Position numbers and translations under genes: made by a program. Shown here one piece after another: positions 45,392 to 53,463 of a stretch of DNA of 64,000 bases; positions within the stretch are counted from its first letter, which is position 1, and every line of letters begins with the position of its first letter. Source of the DNA: Natronococcus roseus (lineage in GTDB: Archaea; Halobacteriota; Halobacteria; Halobacteriales; Natrialbaceae); contig NZ_JBHLJR010000003.1 in NCBI RefSeq assembly GCF_043677095.1, forward strand, positions 248,001-312,000, given 5' to 3'. A model generated the notes under the pieces. The model had not been told where the DNA came from. It did no database searches and saw only the letters and a list, made by a program, of their open reading frames with translations.

Positions 45392-46072
45392 CTACCCGAG
45401 TCCGAGCAGCGACCGCAGCGTCCGCGTTCGAACGCCACACTGTTCGGCGAACTCGCAGGCTCCGCACTTCGCCCGGTTGTCGATTCTGGCCGGCGGGCCG
45501 TCGAGTTCCCGCACCGCCCGTAACGTCCGACGGTACCCCGCCTTCCGTCGGGTCGTGAGATCGATCCGCCGGATCGTACCGTGAGCGGGGTACTCGAGCC
45601 AGGCGCGCTCGACCGACCGCTCGTGCTCCCAGGCCAGCGCCTTCGCGGCCGCGACAGCGTGGACAGACTGGGACTCCCAGACGCCGTTGTCGGGGGGTTT
45701 TCCAGCCGAGACGAGGACGGGCTCGAGGGGATCTTCGAGGACCTTGTGGACGATCCCGCGACAGTGGCGCCCCGTCGCGAGGACGGTTCGCGCGTCGGGC
45801 TCGCGGAGACGCCGCCAGTGGTCCGCTGTCGCGAGCCGCCGTCGGGTCTCGGCGAGTCGGTCGCGGTAGGCCGCCGGCGGAAGGGCGATCGGCTCGGATT
45901 CGAGGTCGTCGATCGACGCCTCGAGCAGGGACTCGTAGCGGGGCTCGAGCTCCCGAATTTCTGTAACCTCGGGTGGCGGTTCGCGGTCGTCGTCGTCGTG
46001 CCGGCGCTGGTAGTAACACTTCCGCGGGCAGTAGGCGGCGGTCCGGAGATCGCTGAAGGCGACGTGTGACAC
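45392..46072 (-). CDS. Orphan Cas4/Dna2-like iron-sulfur protein, degenerate nuclease
   Basis: A 226-residue Cas4-like protein. The cluster cysteines are kept: N-terminal AAYCPRKCYY and C-terminal CGACEFAEQCG. The PD-(D/E)XK residues do not look intact: the region that should carry the catalytic Asp reads GIVHKVLED, and the (D/E)xK strand reads PVLVSAGKPP; a Gln remains in ESQSVHAVAAAKAL. It likely binds a 4Fe-4S cluster and perhaps DNA without cutting it. No CRISPR array or other cas gene is in the window. The GTG at 46072 has a TTTTTGTAC element 26 bases upstream. Convergent with Sua5. Confidence 0.75.
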   Translation of the reverse strand: MSHVAFSDLRTAAYCPRKCYYQRRHDDDDREPPPEVTEIRELEPRYESLLEASIDDLESEPIALPPAAYRDRLAETRRRLATADHWRRLREPDARTVLATGRHCRGIVHKVLEDPLEPVLVSAGKPPDNGVWESQSVHAVAAAKALAWEHERSVERAWLEYPAHGTIRRIDLTTRRKAGYRRTLRAVRELDGPPARIDNRAKCGACEFAEQCGVRTRTLRSLLGLG

Positions 46073-46132
46073 GGGTGGTCTGGCCCCGCCCTCGTACAAA
46101 AACCTCGCCTACGTCGCGACGAATTCGTCTCG

Positions 46133-46723
46133 CTAGAAGTCGACGTCGGTTTCCATCCCCTCGGTCGCGTCCTCGAGGCCGTCCTCGCGGACGTCGGTCG
46201 CCATGCGCTCGGAGAGGTCGGCGTCGGCGAGGACGCTGTCGAACTCGTCGCGGTAGCGGTCGTTGGCCGCGCGGGACTCGTCCTGGGCTGTGGCGACGCG
46301 ACGGTAGCGCCCGATCCGTTCCTCGCTGACGTCGTACTCCTCGGCGAGCGCGGCGTCGTCCTCCTCGCGCTCGCGGATCGCGGCGAGGTCGACCTCGTCC
46401 GCGTCGCTCTCGTCGATCAGGTGCAGCGACATTCGGGCCTCGAAGACGTCGTCCTCGGCGACGCCGAGCTCTTCGGCCAGCTCCGCGTCGGAGCGATCGT
46501 CGTAGAACCCCTCCGCGATCTGGAGGTAGTCGTCGGTCGAGAACGGCCCCTCGAGTCCGTAGCGCTCGTTCATCTGCGTGACGACGCTCTCGAGGCGCTC
46601 CCGGTCCGTGCGTTCGTCCTTCTCGAGGGAGCCCCGGTCGTCCTCCTGGGCCTCCGTGACGGTCTCCTCGCCGTCGGTAACCTCGGTGAAGATGTCGCGA
46701 AGTTCTTCCGTTTTTTCGTTCAT
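46133..46723 (-). CDS. Conditioned medium-induced protein 4 (Cmi4)-like protein
   Basis: A 196-residue acidic soluble protein resembling the haloarchaeal Cmi4 family (name from memory). Two helix-turn-helix-like segments are visible: DAELAEELGVAEDDVFEARM (about 78-97) and DAALAEEYDVSEERIGRYRRV (about 123-143), so a DNA-binding or tandem-HTH role is plausible. A clear TATA element GCTTATATAGCC (46745-46756 on the plus strand) lies about 26 bases before the ATG at 46723. Confidence 0.65.
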   Translation of the reverse strand: MNEKTEELRDIFTEVTDGEETVTEAQEDDRGSLEKDERTDRERLESVVTQMNERYGLEGPFSTDDYLQIAEGFYDDRSDAELAEELGVAEDDVFEARMSLHLIDESDADEVDLAAIREREEDDAALAEEYDVSEERIGRYRRVATAQDESRAANDRYRDEFDSVLADADLSERMATDVREDGLEDATEGMETDVDF

Positions 46724-46889
46724 GGGTGGACACTCGCGGGGGGCGGCTATATAAGCCTGTTGGCAGAACGGGTAACGGCCGGCAGTTCGGAAAACTCACA
46801 ATATCTGGTTAATTTACGCAAGACGACGGAGGGGTACGCGGGACAATCTCGTGACAAGAATTAAGTCACGGCTCCCCGCCTAATTGAAC

Positions 46890-49091
46890 ATGAACGTCCT
46901 CGCGCAGACGGAGGCGACGAGGGAGACGTACTGGGGACTCAGCAGCACGGAGTACGCGCTGTTCTATCTCCTGGCGACGGTCACGATCCTCGTCTTCCTC
47001 TACGGGGTGTACAGTCGATTTACGCGGTACACGGCCGGCGACGACGACCCGTTCGCTCGCCTCGACGATCTCGCAAGCCGGATCCTCTCGAGTACGAAGA
47101 TCGTGCTCTCGAACGAGAAGCAGTTCGACAGGGATCTCTACGGCGGGCTGATGCACGCCTTCATCATGTGGGGGTTTCTGACCCTGCTGATCGCGACGAC
47201 GATCCTGTTCGTCGACGGCTACTTCTGGGAGCCGTTCCAGGGCTCGTTCTGGGTCGGCGACTTCTACCTCGCCTACCAGTTCATGGTCGACGCGATGGGA
47301 CTGCTGTTCGTCGTCGGGATCGGGATGGCGATGTATCGGCGCTACTGGGTGCGCAACGAACGCCTCTGGGATCGCCATACCTCCAGCGAGGACGACATCT
47401 TCATCTGGACGCTGTTTGCCCTCGGCGTCGGCGGCTTCCTGCTCGAGGGACTGCGCATCTACGCGACGGGGATGCCCGACCACGAGATCGTCAGCTTCGT
47501 CGGCTGGGGGCTCGCCCTGCTGTTCCAGACGATCGGCCTCCCCGTCGTCGAGGGGACCGCCACGGATCCGAACTACACCGCACTCAGCGTCCTCGGCTTC
47601 AACGCCGAGACCTTCCACTGGCTGGCCTGGTGGTCCCACTCGCTGATTGCCTTCTTTTTCATCGCGTGGATCCCCTACGCCAAGCCGTTCCACATGCTTT
47701 CGTCCTTTGCGAACGTCGTCACCCGCGACGAGAAGGCCGGCAAACGGCTGCCGAACGTCCCCGCCGATCTGGACGCCACGAACGCCGAGTCCATCGAGGA
47801 CTTCACCTGGAAGGAGATGCTCGACCAGGACGCCTGCACCAAGTGCGGCCGGTGTTCGGCCGTCTGTCCCGCCAAGGCCTCGGGCCGACCGCTCGACCCG
47901 CGCAACGTCATCCTCGACCTCAAGAAGTACCGCGAACACCGCGCCGAGGGCGGCGAGGAGCAACCGATCATCGCCGACGGCGGCACCTCCGTGATCGACA
48001 CCGAGACGATGGAGTCCTGCATGGCCTGTATGGCCTGCATGGACGCCTGTCCGGTCGAGATCGAACACCTCCAATCCTTTACCCGGCTCAACCGCCAGAT
48101 GACCGATCAGGGCGACGTCGATCCCGGGATGCAGGACGTCTTCCAGAACGTCATGCAAAACGGCAACACCTTCGGCGACAGCCCGCGTTCTCGGGCCGAC
48201 TGGGCCGACGACCTCGAGTTCGACGTTACCGATGCACGAGAGGAGGAGGTCGACTACCTCTGGTACGTCGGCGACTACCCCAGCTACGACGACCGCAACA
48301 AGCAGGTCGCCCGCTCGCTGGCGGCCATCCTTCAGGAGGCCGACGTCAGCTTCGGCATCCTCTTCGACGACGAGAAGTACGACGGCAACGACATCCGCCG
48401 CGTCGGCGAGGAGTTCCTCTACGTCGAACTCGCCGGTCACCACGTCGAAACCTGGGAGGACTGCGAGTTCGATAAAATCGTCTGTACGGACCCCCACTCC
48501 TACAACACCTTCAAAAACGAGTACCCCGAGGTCGACTTCGAGGAGTTCGCCGACGACCCGATGATGCCCTTCGACTACGAACAGCAGTGGAACGCCGACG
48601 GTGAGGTCGACGTCTACCACTGGACCCAGGCCGTCGAGGAACTCGTCGACGAGGGCCGACTCGAGCTATCGGGTACGGAACTCGACTACACGGTCACCTA
48701 CCACGATCCGTGTCACCTCGGGCGGTACAACGACGAGTACGAGGCACCCCGCGAGATCATCGAAGCGACGGGCTGCGAACTCGAGGAGATGCCCCGCAAC
48801 CGCGCCGATTCCTTTTGCTGTGGCGGCGGCGGTGGCGGCCTCTGGATGGAGTTCGACGAGGAGCCAAAGCCTAGCGAGGAGCGACTTCGGGAGGCCCTCG
48901 AGGACACCGACGCCGGCTCGGGCATCGAGAAGTTCGTCGTCGCCTGCCCGATGTGTATGACGATGTATGAGGACGGCCGCAAGACCGGTGGCTTCGAGGA
49001 CGACATCGAGGTCGTCGACGTCGCCGAACTGCTCGTCGAGGCGATCGGCGCTCGGGAGAAGGCGGGGCTCGAGACCGCGGCGGCCGACTGA
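46890..49091 (+). CDS. HdrDE-type iron-sulfur membrane oxidoreductase
   Basis: A 733-residue fusion. Residues ~15-270 form about six membrane helices of the NarI/HdrE heme-b type, with His residues in helices (LMHAFIMWGF; WLAWWSHSLIAF). Then come two 4Fe-4S motifs, CTKCGRCSAVCP and CMACMACMDACP (~315-390). A C-terminal HdrD-like part has the CCG motif DSFCCGGGGGGLW and the partner CxxC of VACPMCMTMY. Such proteins pass electrons between soluble donors (for example electron-transfer flavoprotein) and membrane quinones. A methanogenic heterodisulfide is not implied. GAATTAAGTC lies about 26 bases before the ATG. Confidence 0.9.
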   Translation: MNVLAQTEATRETYWGLSSTEYALFYLLATVTILVFLYGVYSRFTRYTAGDDDPFARLDDLASRILSSTKIVLSNEKQFDRDLYGGLMHAFIMWGFLTLLIATTILFVDGYFWEPFQGSFWVGDFYLAYQFMVDAMGLLFVVGIGMAMYRRYWVRNERLWDRHTSSEDDIFIWTLFALGVGGFLLEGLRIYATGMPDHEIVSFVGWGLALLFQTIGLPVVEGTATDPNYTALSVLGFNAETFHWLAWWSHSLIAFFFIAWIPYAKPFHMLSSFANVVTRDEKAGKRLPNVPADLDATNAESIEDFTWKEMLDQDACTKCGRCSAVCPAKASGRPLDPRNVILDLKKYREHRAEGGEEQPIIADGGTSVIDTETMESCMACMACMDACPVEIEHLQSFTRLNRQMTDQGDVDPGMQDVFQNVMQNGNTFGDSPRSRADWADDLEFDVTDAREEEVDYLWYVGDYPSYDDRNKQVARSLAAILQEADVSFGILFDDEKYDGNDIRRVGEEFLYVELAGHHVETWEDCEFDKIVCTDPHSYNTFKNEYPEVDFEEFADDPMMPFDYEQQWNADGEVDVYHWTQAVEELVDEGRLELSGTELDYTVTYHDPCHLGRYNDEYEAPREIIEATGCELEEMPRNRADSFCCGGGGGGLWMEFDEEPKPSEERLREALEDTDAGSGIEKFVVACPMCMTMYEDGRKTGGFEDDIEVVDVAELLVEAIGAREKAGLETAAAD

Positions 49092-49205
49092 GCCCACTCG
49101 GAGTTCGAATCGGGTTCGTTTTGATAGCGCGTCGCTACGTGACGAGGGTCCGCTCTGTACCGAGCGAGGCCAAAACAAGTTCGCGCCAAGGACGGCGTCA
49201 GCCGA

Positions 49206-49934
49206 TCACGAAGAGGTTCGTTCGTGGTCGATCACTGGCTCTGCCGTCGCCTCGGCCGACTGCAGTTCCGCGACGTACTCGAGGAAGTTCTCGAAGACGA
49301 GCTTCGCCTCGCACGCGCTCCGGTAGTTCTCGTCGGTGATCTCCGCGAGCACCGAGTCGCGACGTTCGTCGGACAGCTCCTTGCGGTGGACAAGCTCGCG
49401 GGCCGTCCGCTGGTCGTACTCTGGGTGGAACTGGACGCCGAAGACCCGGTCCTTGCGGAAGCCGTGGTTGGAGTAGTCGTTCTCGGCGAGGGGTTCGGCG
49501 CCGGCGGGCAGCGCCGAAACCTCGTCGGCGTGGCTCGTGAAGGCGGTGAACTCGCTCGAGATCCCCTCGAACAGCCGCGACTCCCCGGAGTGTTCGATCC
49601 CGCTGTAGCCGACCTCGTAGGCACCCATGTCCTCGACGGTCCCGCCCAGGACGTCCGCGAGCAGCTGGTGGCCCCAGCAGATACCGAGAAACGGCACGTC
49701 TCGAGCGATCGCCTCGTCGACCCACTCCTTTGTGGCGTCGATCCACTCCTCGTCCCAGTAGACGGACGTTCGCGACCCCGTGACGACGGCGCCGTCGAAA
49801 GCGTACGTCTCGGGTAGTTCCCCCTGCGTGATGTCGAACTCCGCCAGCGAGGCGTCGAGTTCGCGTCGAAAGTTTCTCGTGGTGTTCGCGTCCTCGTGAG
49901 CCGCGTTCAGGACGGCGATGCGTAGCTGACCCAT
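49206..49934 (-). CDS. Class I glutamine amidotransferase-like protein
   Basis: A 242-residue protein of the GATase1 fold. The nucleophile elbow is GICWGHQLLAD (Cys near residue 86) and the His-Glu of the triad is in VQFHPEYD (about 167-174). The N-terminus MGQLRIAVLNAAHEDANTTRNF matches stand-alone GMP-synthase-like amidotransferases. It would release ammonia from glutamine or hydrolyse a gamma-glutamyl bond; the acceptor or partner is unknown. Confidence 0.9.
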   Translation of the reverse strand: MGQLRIAVLNAAHEDANTTRNFRRELDASLAEFDITQGELPETYAFDGAVVTGSRTSVYWDEEWIDATKEWVDEAIARDVPFLGICWGHQLLADVLGGTVEDMGAYEVGYSGIEHSGESRLFEGISSEFTAFTSHADEVSALPAGAEPLAENDYSNHGFRKDRVFGVQFHPEYDQRTARELVHRKELSDERRDSVLAEITDENYRSACEAKLVFENFLEYVAELQSAEATAEPVIDHERTSS

Positions 49935-50034
49935 CGTCCCTCTCTGACCGCTCGGAGGAAAAATGCCTTCTGCTACGGCCGGGCGTTGCCGGAAGATCGG
50001 ACCCCCCGGAATCCGGTGGTCGTGAGCCGACGAC

Positions 50035-51249
50035 TCACGCCCGGTGGAAACTTCCGTCGGCGCTCCGACGGAACCGCTCGCCGGTGTCGAACCAGCCGTC
50101 GACGAACCCCAGTGCCGACCTCGAGTCCGCCTCGCTGCCGTCGCCGTCGTCGGCAGGTGTTGCGTACCCGTCGGCGACCACCGGGCCGGAGAGCCGCAAC
50201 TGACCCGTCGCCTCGCCCTCGAGCACGGTCCCCTCGTCGTCGACCAGCTGCGCCTCGCAGTCGAGCACCGGCCTCCCGATCGCGTCGCCGTCCGTCGGTC
50301 CCGCCACCGTCCGGGTCGCCGCCGTGGGGCACGCCGGCGCGCCGTAGGTCCGTGAAACCGTGACGCCGTACTCGAGCAGCGTCTCGACGGGCGCCTCGTC
50401 GACGGCGTGATCGCAGATCGCGCGCTCGAGACCCGCGAGCGCGTCGGCGTTCTCGTGGGTTGTGAGTTCGCGGATCGGCGCCTGCCGGCCGGAAACGACC
50501 GTCACCCCGCTCTCGTCGATCGCCCGCAGCGTATCGCCGGGGTCGAACGCCCGGTCGAGCAGGAGCCGGCCGCCGGCGTACAGCACGGGGAGCGCGGTTC
50601 GAAACAGTCCGTCGGCCGTCGAGAGCGGATCGAGGACGAACCCCGAGTCCTCTCGGGAGAGGTCCCACTCGAGGATGGCGTCGATGCAGTTCCACTCGAC
50701 AGTCTCCGACGAGAGCGTCGCCACCGACTCGCCCGACTCGTCGTGGATCGCGAGCACCGGTGCATCGATGTCCCGCTCCGTACCGGTGTCGTCGACCGAC
50801 GCGTCGGTCCCCGCGAGCTCCTCGAGCGTCACGGTTCGATCGTGGGGGATCGAGCGCACGAGGTCCCGCTGGGCCGCCTCGGCGACGACGATGGCGGGCT
50901 CGAGCACCTCGAACGGACGAGTCACCGTCGCGGGCGTCAGCCGGTACGAGATCGGGGCGAGCGTCGCTCCGAGTCGGCGACAGGCGAAGACGAGCGCCAG
51001 CGACGCCACTCGGTTCCGGGTGACGAGACAGACGGTGTCGCCGGAGGCGACGCCCCGTTGCTCGAGCGCACTGGCGAGCCGACCCGCGATACGGGACAGC
51101 TCCGCGTAGGTGACGCGGTCCTCGCGGACGGTCTCGGCCGGCGCGTGGAGACGGTCCTCGGAGACGTCGACGATCGCCGTCCGGTCCGGAAAACGCCCGG
51201 CGCGACGAGCCAGCGAGAGAGTCACGACGGTGTCTTCGACGGCCGACAC
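50035..51249 (-). CDS. Truncated adenylate-forming (acyl-CoA synthetase-like) protein
   Basis: A 404-residue homolog of AMP-binding enzymes, shorter than the usual 500-560. The N-terminal substrate-domain pattern is clear (RVTYAELSRIAGRLASAL; VCLVTRNRVASLALVFACRRLGAT). The ATP-binding P-loop (TSGTTGxPK type) is absent. The A5 region reads TYGAPA rather than YGxTE, and the A7 Asp is Glu (GWFDTGERF). The protein ends just after, lacking the whole C-terminal lid with the catalytic lysine. Only 100 non-coding bases follow before the next gene, so the lid is truly gone. Probably non-catalytic. Last gene of the M20/hydrolase series, 48 bases after the hydrolase. Confidence 0.78.
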   Translation of the reverse strand: MSAVEDTVVTLSLARRAGRFPDRTAIVDVSEDRLHAPAETVREDRVTYAELSRIAGRLASALEQRGVASGDTVCLVTRNRVASLALVFACRRLGATLAPISYRLTPATVTRPFEVLEPAIVVAEAAQRDLVRSIPHDRTVTLEELAGTDASVDDTGTERDIDAPVLAIHDESGESVATLSSETVEWNCIDAILEWDLSREDSGFVLDPLSTADGLFRTALPVLYAGGRLLLDRAFDPGDTLRAIDESGVTVVSGRQAPIRELTTHENADALAGLERAICDHAVDEAPVETLLEYGVTVSRTYGAPACPTAATRTVAGPTDGDAIGRPVLDCEAQLVDDEGTVLEGEATGQLRLSGPVVADGYATPADDGDGSEADSRSALGFVDGWFDTGERFRRSADGSFHRA

Positions 51250-51297
51250 CGTAGTAGCAGGGGGGACAGGCGCAAGCCACGAAAGCCCCCGCTCGGC

Positions 51298-52095
51298 TCA
51301 CCGATCGGCGCCCGAGCGCTCCTCGAGAAAGCCAAGCAGCCGATCGTTGACCGTCCGCGAGCGCTCGATCCCGACGAGATGGCCCGCGCCCTCGAGCGGG
51401 ACGAACTCACCGCGGGGCAGTCCGGACGCCAGCTCGCGGCTCGCCTCGGATGAGACGAGCGCGTCGACGGTTCCATGGATAACGCGTGCAGGTTGGGTCA
51501 CCTCGACGAGCCAGTCGCGGGCGTCGAACCCCTCGAGGGCGGCGAGCTGTGCCTTCCACCCCGCCCTCGTGGCGTCGCCGTCGGCTCGCCAGTCGACGAT
51601 TCCCTCGAGGACCTCGGGCTGGGACTCGCGGAAGCCAGCGGAGAGGCCCGCCTCGAGCGACTCCCGAAGGGCCGCGCGGTCGTCGGGCGAGGCCAGCAGG
51701 GGCTCGAGGTCGAACGCGTCACCCCGAGCCGCGGTGCAGAGCACGGACAGCGTCGCGACCCGCGTCGACTCCCGGGCCGCCGCGAGCGCGACGGCACCGC
51801 CCAGTCCCGCGCCGACGAGGTGGGCGTTCCGGGCGTCGACGGCGACGAGAATCGCCTCGAGATCGTTGACGAGGGTTTCCATCGAGTACGGCCCGGGGGG
51901 GACGTCGGACCGACCCGTCCCTCGGAGATCCCAGACGACGGTCTCGTGGGGACCGGTCAGCGCGGCGTGTTGCCACCCCCAAGACCAGCCGCCGAGGCCG
52001 GCCTCGGGGACGAAGACGACGGGCTTGCCCTCGTCCTCGCTCTCGCCCTCCTGGTGGTAGTACAGCGAGACGCCATCGTTCGAGACGGTGGACAT
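51298..52095 (-). CDS. Alpha/beta-hydrolase-fold protein lacking the nucleophile serine
   Basis: A 265-residue alpha/beta-hydrolase-fold protein. The oxyanion and scaffold motifs are recognisable (VVFVPEAGLGGWSWGW; VVWDLRGTGRSD) and the acid and base positions are present (VIHGTVDALV and EGAGHLVGIE). At the nucleophile elbow, normally GxSxG, the sequence is VGAGLGGAVAL, so Ser is Gly. It should therefore not be a normal esterase. It follows the M20 gene by 48 bases and precedes the truncated AMP-binding gene by 48 bases. Confidence 0.82.
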   Translation of the reverse strand: MSTVSNDGVSLYYHQEGESEDEGKPVVFVPEAGLGGWSWGWQHAALTGPHETVVWDLRGTGRSDVPPGPYSMETLVNDLEAILVAVDARNAHLVGAGLGGAVALAAARESTRVATLSVLCTAARGDAFDLEPLLASPDDRAALRESLEAGLSAGFRESQPEVLEGIVDWRADGDATRAGWKAQLAALEGFDARDWLVEVTQPARVIHGTVDALVSSEASRELASGLPRGEFVPLEGAGHLVGIERSRTVNDRLLGFLEERSGADR

Positions 52096-52143
52096 ACTCG
52101 AGGAGTGGCGTTCGCGGCCCAGGTCGGTTTCGGTTCCCGAAGG

Positions 52144-53382
52144 TCAGGCCGTGAGGTACGCCTCGGCCGCCGCGGCCAACGTCTCGCTCGCGACGAGCAC
52201 GTCCTCCCACGCGATCGTCTCCTCGGGGAAGTGGGCCTGCTCGATGTTCCCCGGGCCGAACAACACCGTCGGGATTCCGGCCTCGACGTAGTGGCGGCTA
52301 TCGGCGCCGTAGGTTCCGGCTCGGGGGGCGGTCCCCTCGAGCCCCTGGGCCGTCATCGCCGACTGCACCGCCCGGACCACCGGCTCGTCGGGCTCGATCT
52401 CGGCGGGTTCGAACTGGATCGAGAACCGCTCGAACTCGCAGTCGACGTCGGTCTCGGCGACGACCTCCGCTACCCGCCGGCCGAACTCCCGTTCGACCTC
52501 GTCGACGGTCTCGCCCGGCGCGACGCCGATGCGGATCTCGGCGACAAGCTCGTCGGCGACCGACGACGCCCAGCGCCCCGCCTCGAGACGGCCGACACAG
52601 ACCGGCCACGGGATCGGAAACTCCTCGTACAGCGGGTGGGTGACGCGTTCGCCGCGTTCGGCCTCGAGCTCCTCGAGTGCCCAACGGATTCGCTCGAACG
52701 CGGGCAGCACCGACTCGCCGCGCCAGCGCATCGCCGCGTGAGCGGAACGGCCCTCGAGCCGGAGCCGTTTCATCAGGCTTCCCTCGGTCGCGATTACCGG
52801 GCTGCAGTCGGTCGGCTCGGCGACGATCGCCGCATCCCGCTCGAACGGGTAGGGGTTATCCAGGGCCGCGGCGGCCGCCCCGATCCCGCCCTCCTCCTCG
52901 CCGGCGACGCTCTCGACGACGAGCCGGCCGTCGATCTCCGGGCTCGAGGCCTCGAGGTGGCGCACCGCGAACACGCAGGCCGCCAGCCCGCACTTCATGT
53001 CCGCGGCGCCCCGAACGGTGAGATTCCCGTCTGTCCACCGGGGATCGAACGGGTCCCCCTCCCAGCCGCTGCCCGCCGGCACCACGTCGATATGGCCGTT
53101 CAAGACGAGCGTCCGTCCCGCATCGGGATCGCCGAACTCGAGCACGCCGCCGACGCTCGGCCTGTCGGTCGTCTCGATCTCCGCGGGATCGTCGGGAAAC
53201 GAGGGGTGGTCGGCGAGCGTCTCCGCGTCGGCCTCCCATCGGTAGGTTTCGAAACCGGCCGACTCGAGGGTGTCGCGGACCCACCGCTGGGCGGGCGCCT
53301 CGTTTCCCGCGGTCGTATCGAACCGGCACAGCTCGTCGACGAACGACTTCAGATCAGCCTCCCACGTCGTCCCGAAGGTCAT
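52144..53382 (-). CDS. M20-family metallohydrolase (ArgE/DapE type)
   Basis: A 412-residue two-zinc amidohydrolase. The metal ligands appear in order: His in VLNGHIDVVPAG, bridging Asp in GAADMKCGLAA, catalytic Glu pair in AGEEEGGIG, a further Glu/Asp in VAEPTD, and the final His in NIEQAHFPEE. The dimerisation domain lies between (~185-300). M20 enzymes remove acyl groups from amino acids or cleave dipeptides; the substrate here is unknown. It starts 82 bases after TctA, the likely start of the downstream half of the same operon. Confidence 0.92.
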   Translation of the reverse strand: MTFGTTWEADLKSFVDELCRFDTTAGNEAPAQRWVRDTLESAGFETYRWEADAETLADHPSFPDDPAEIETTDRPSVGGVLEFGDPDAGRTLVLNGHIDVVPAGSGWEGDPFDPRWTDGNLTVRGAADMKCGLAACVFAVRHLEASSPEIDGRLVVESVAGEEEGGIGAAAAALDNPYPFERDAAIVAEPTDCSPVIATEGSLMKRLRLEGRSAHAAMRWRGESVLPAFERIRWALEELEAERGERVTHPLYEEFPIPWPVCVGRLEAGRWASSVADELVAEIRIGVAPGETVDEVEREFGRRVAEVVAETDVDCEFERFSIQFEPAEIEPDEPVVRAVQSAMTAQGLEGTAPRAGTYGADSRHYVEAGIPTVLFGPGNIEQAHFPEETIAWEDVLVASETLAAAAEAYLTA

Positions 53383-53463
53383 ACTCGAGAGAGCGGCGGA
53401 CGGACCAAAAGAGCAGCGACAGACCGTCGAGCGGTAGAAATCGAGTATGGTAGCTGGAGCGGG

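Noticed and set aside
45392..46072. Cas4-like gene as the sign of a CRISPR-Cas locus
   Set aside because: No repeats, cas1, cas2 or effector genes anywhere in the window, and the neighbours are housekeeping genes.
46866..48620. Minus-strand open frame of 584 codons opposite the HdrDE-type gene
   Set aside because: Complement of a well-recognised iron-sulfur oxidoreductase; no promoter and no domain.
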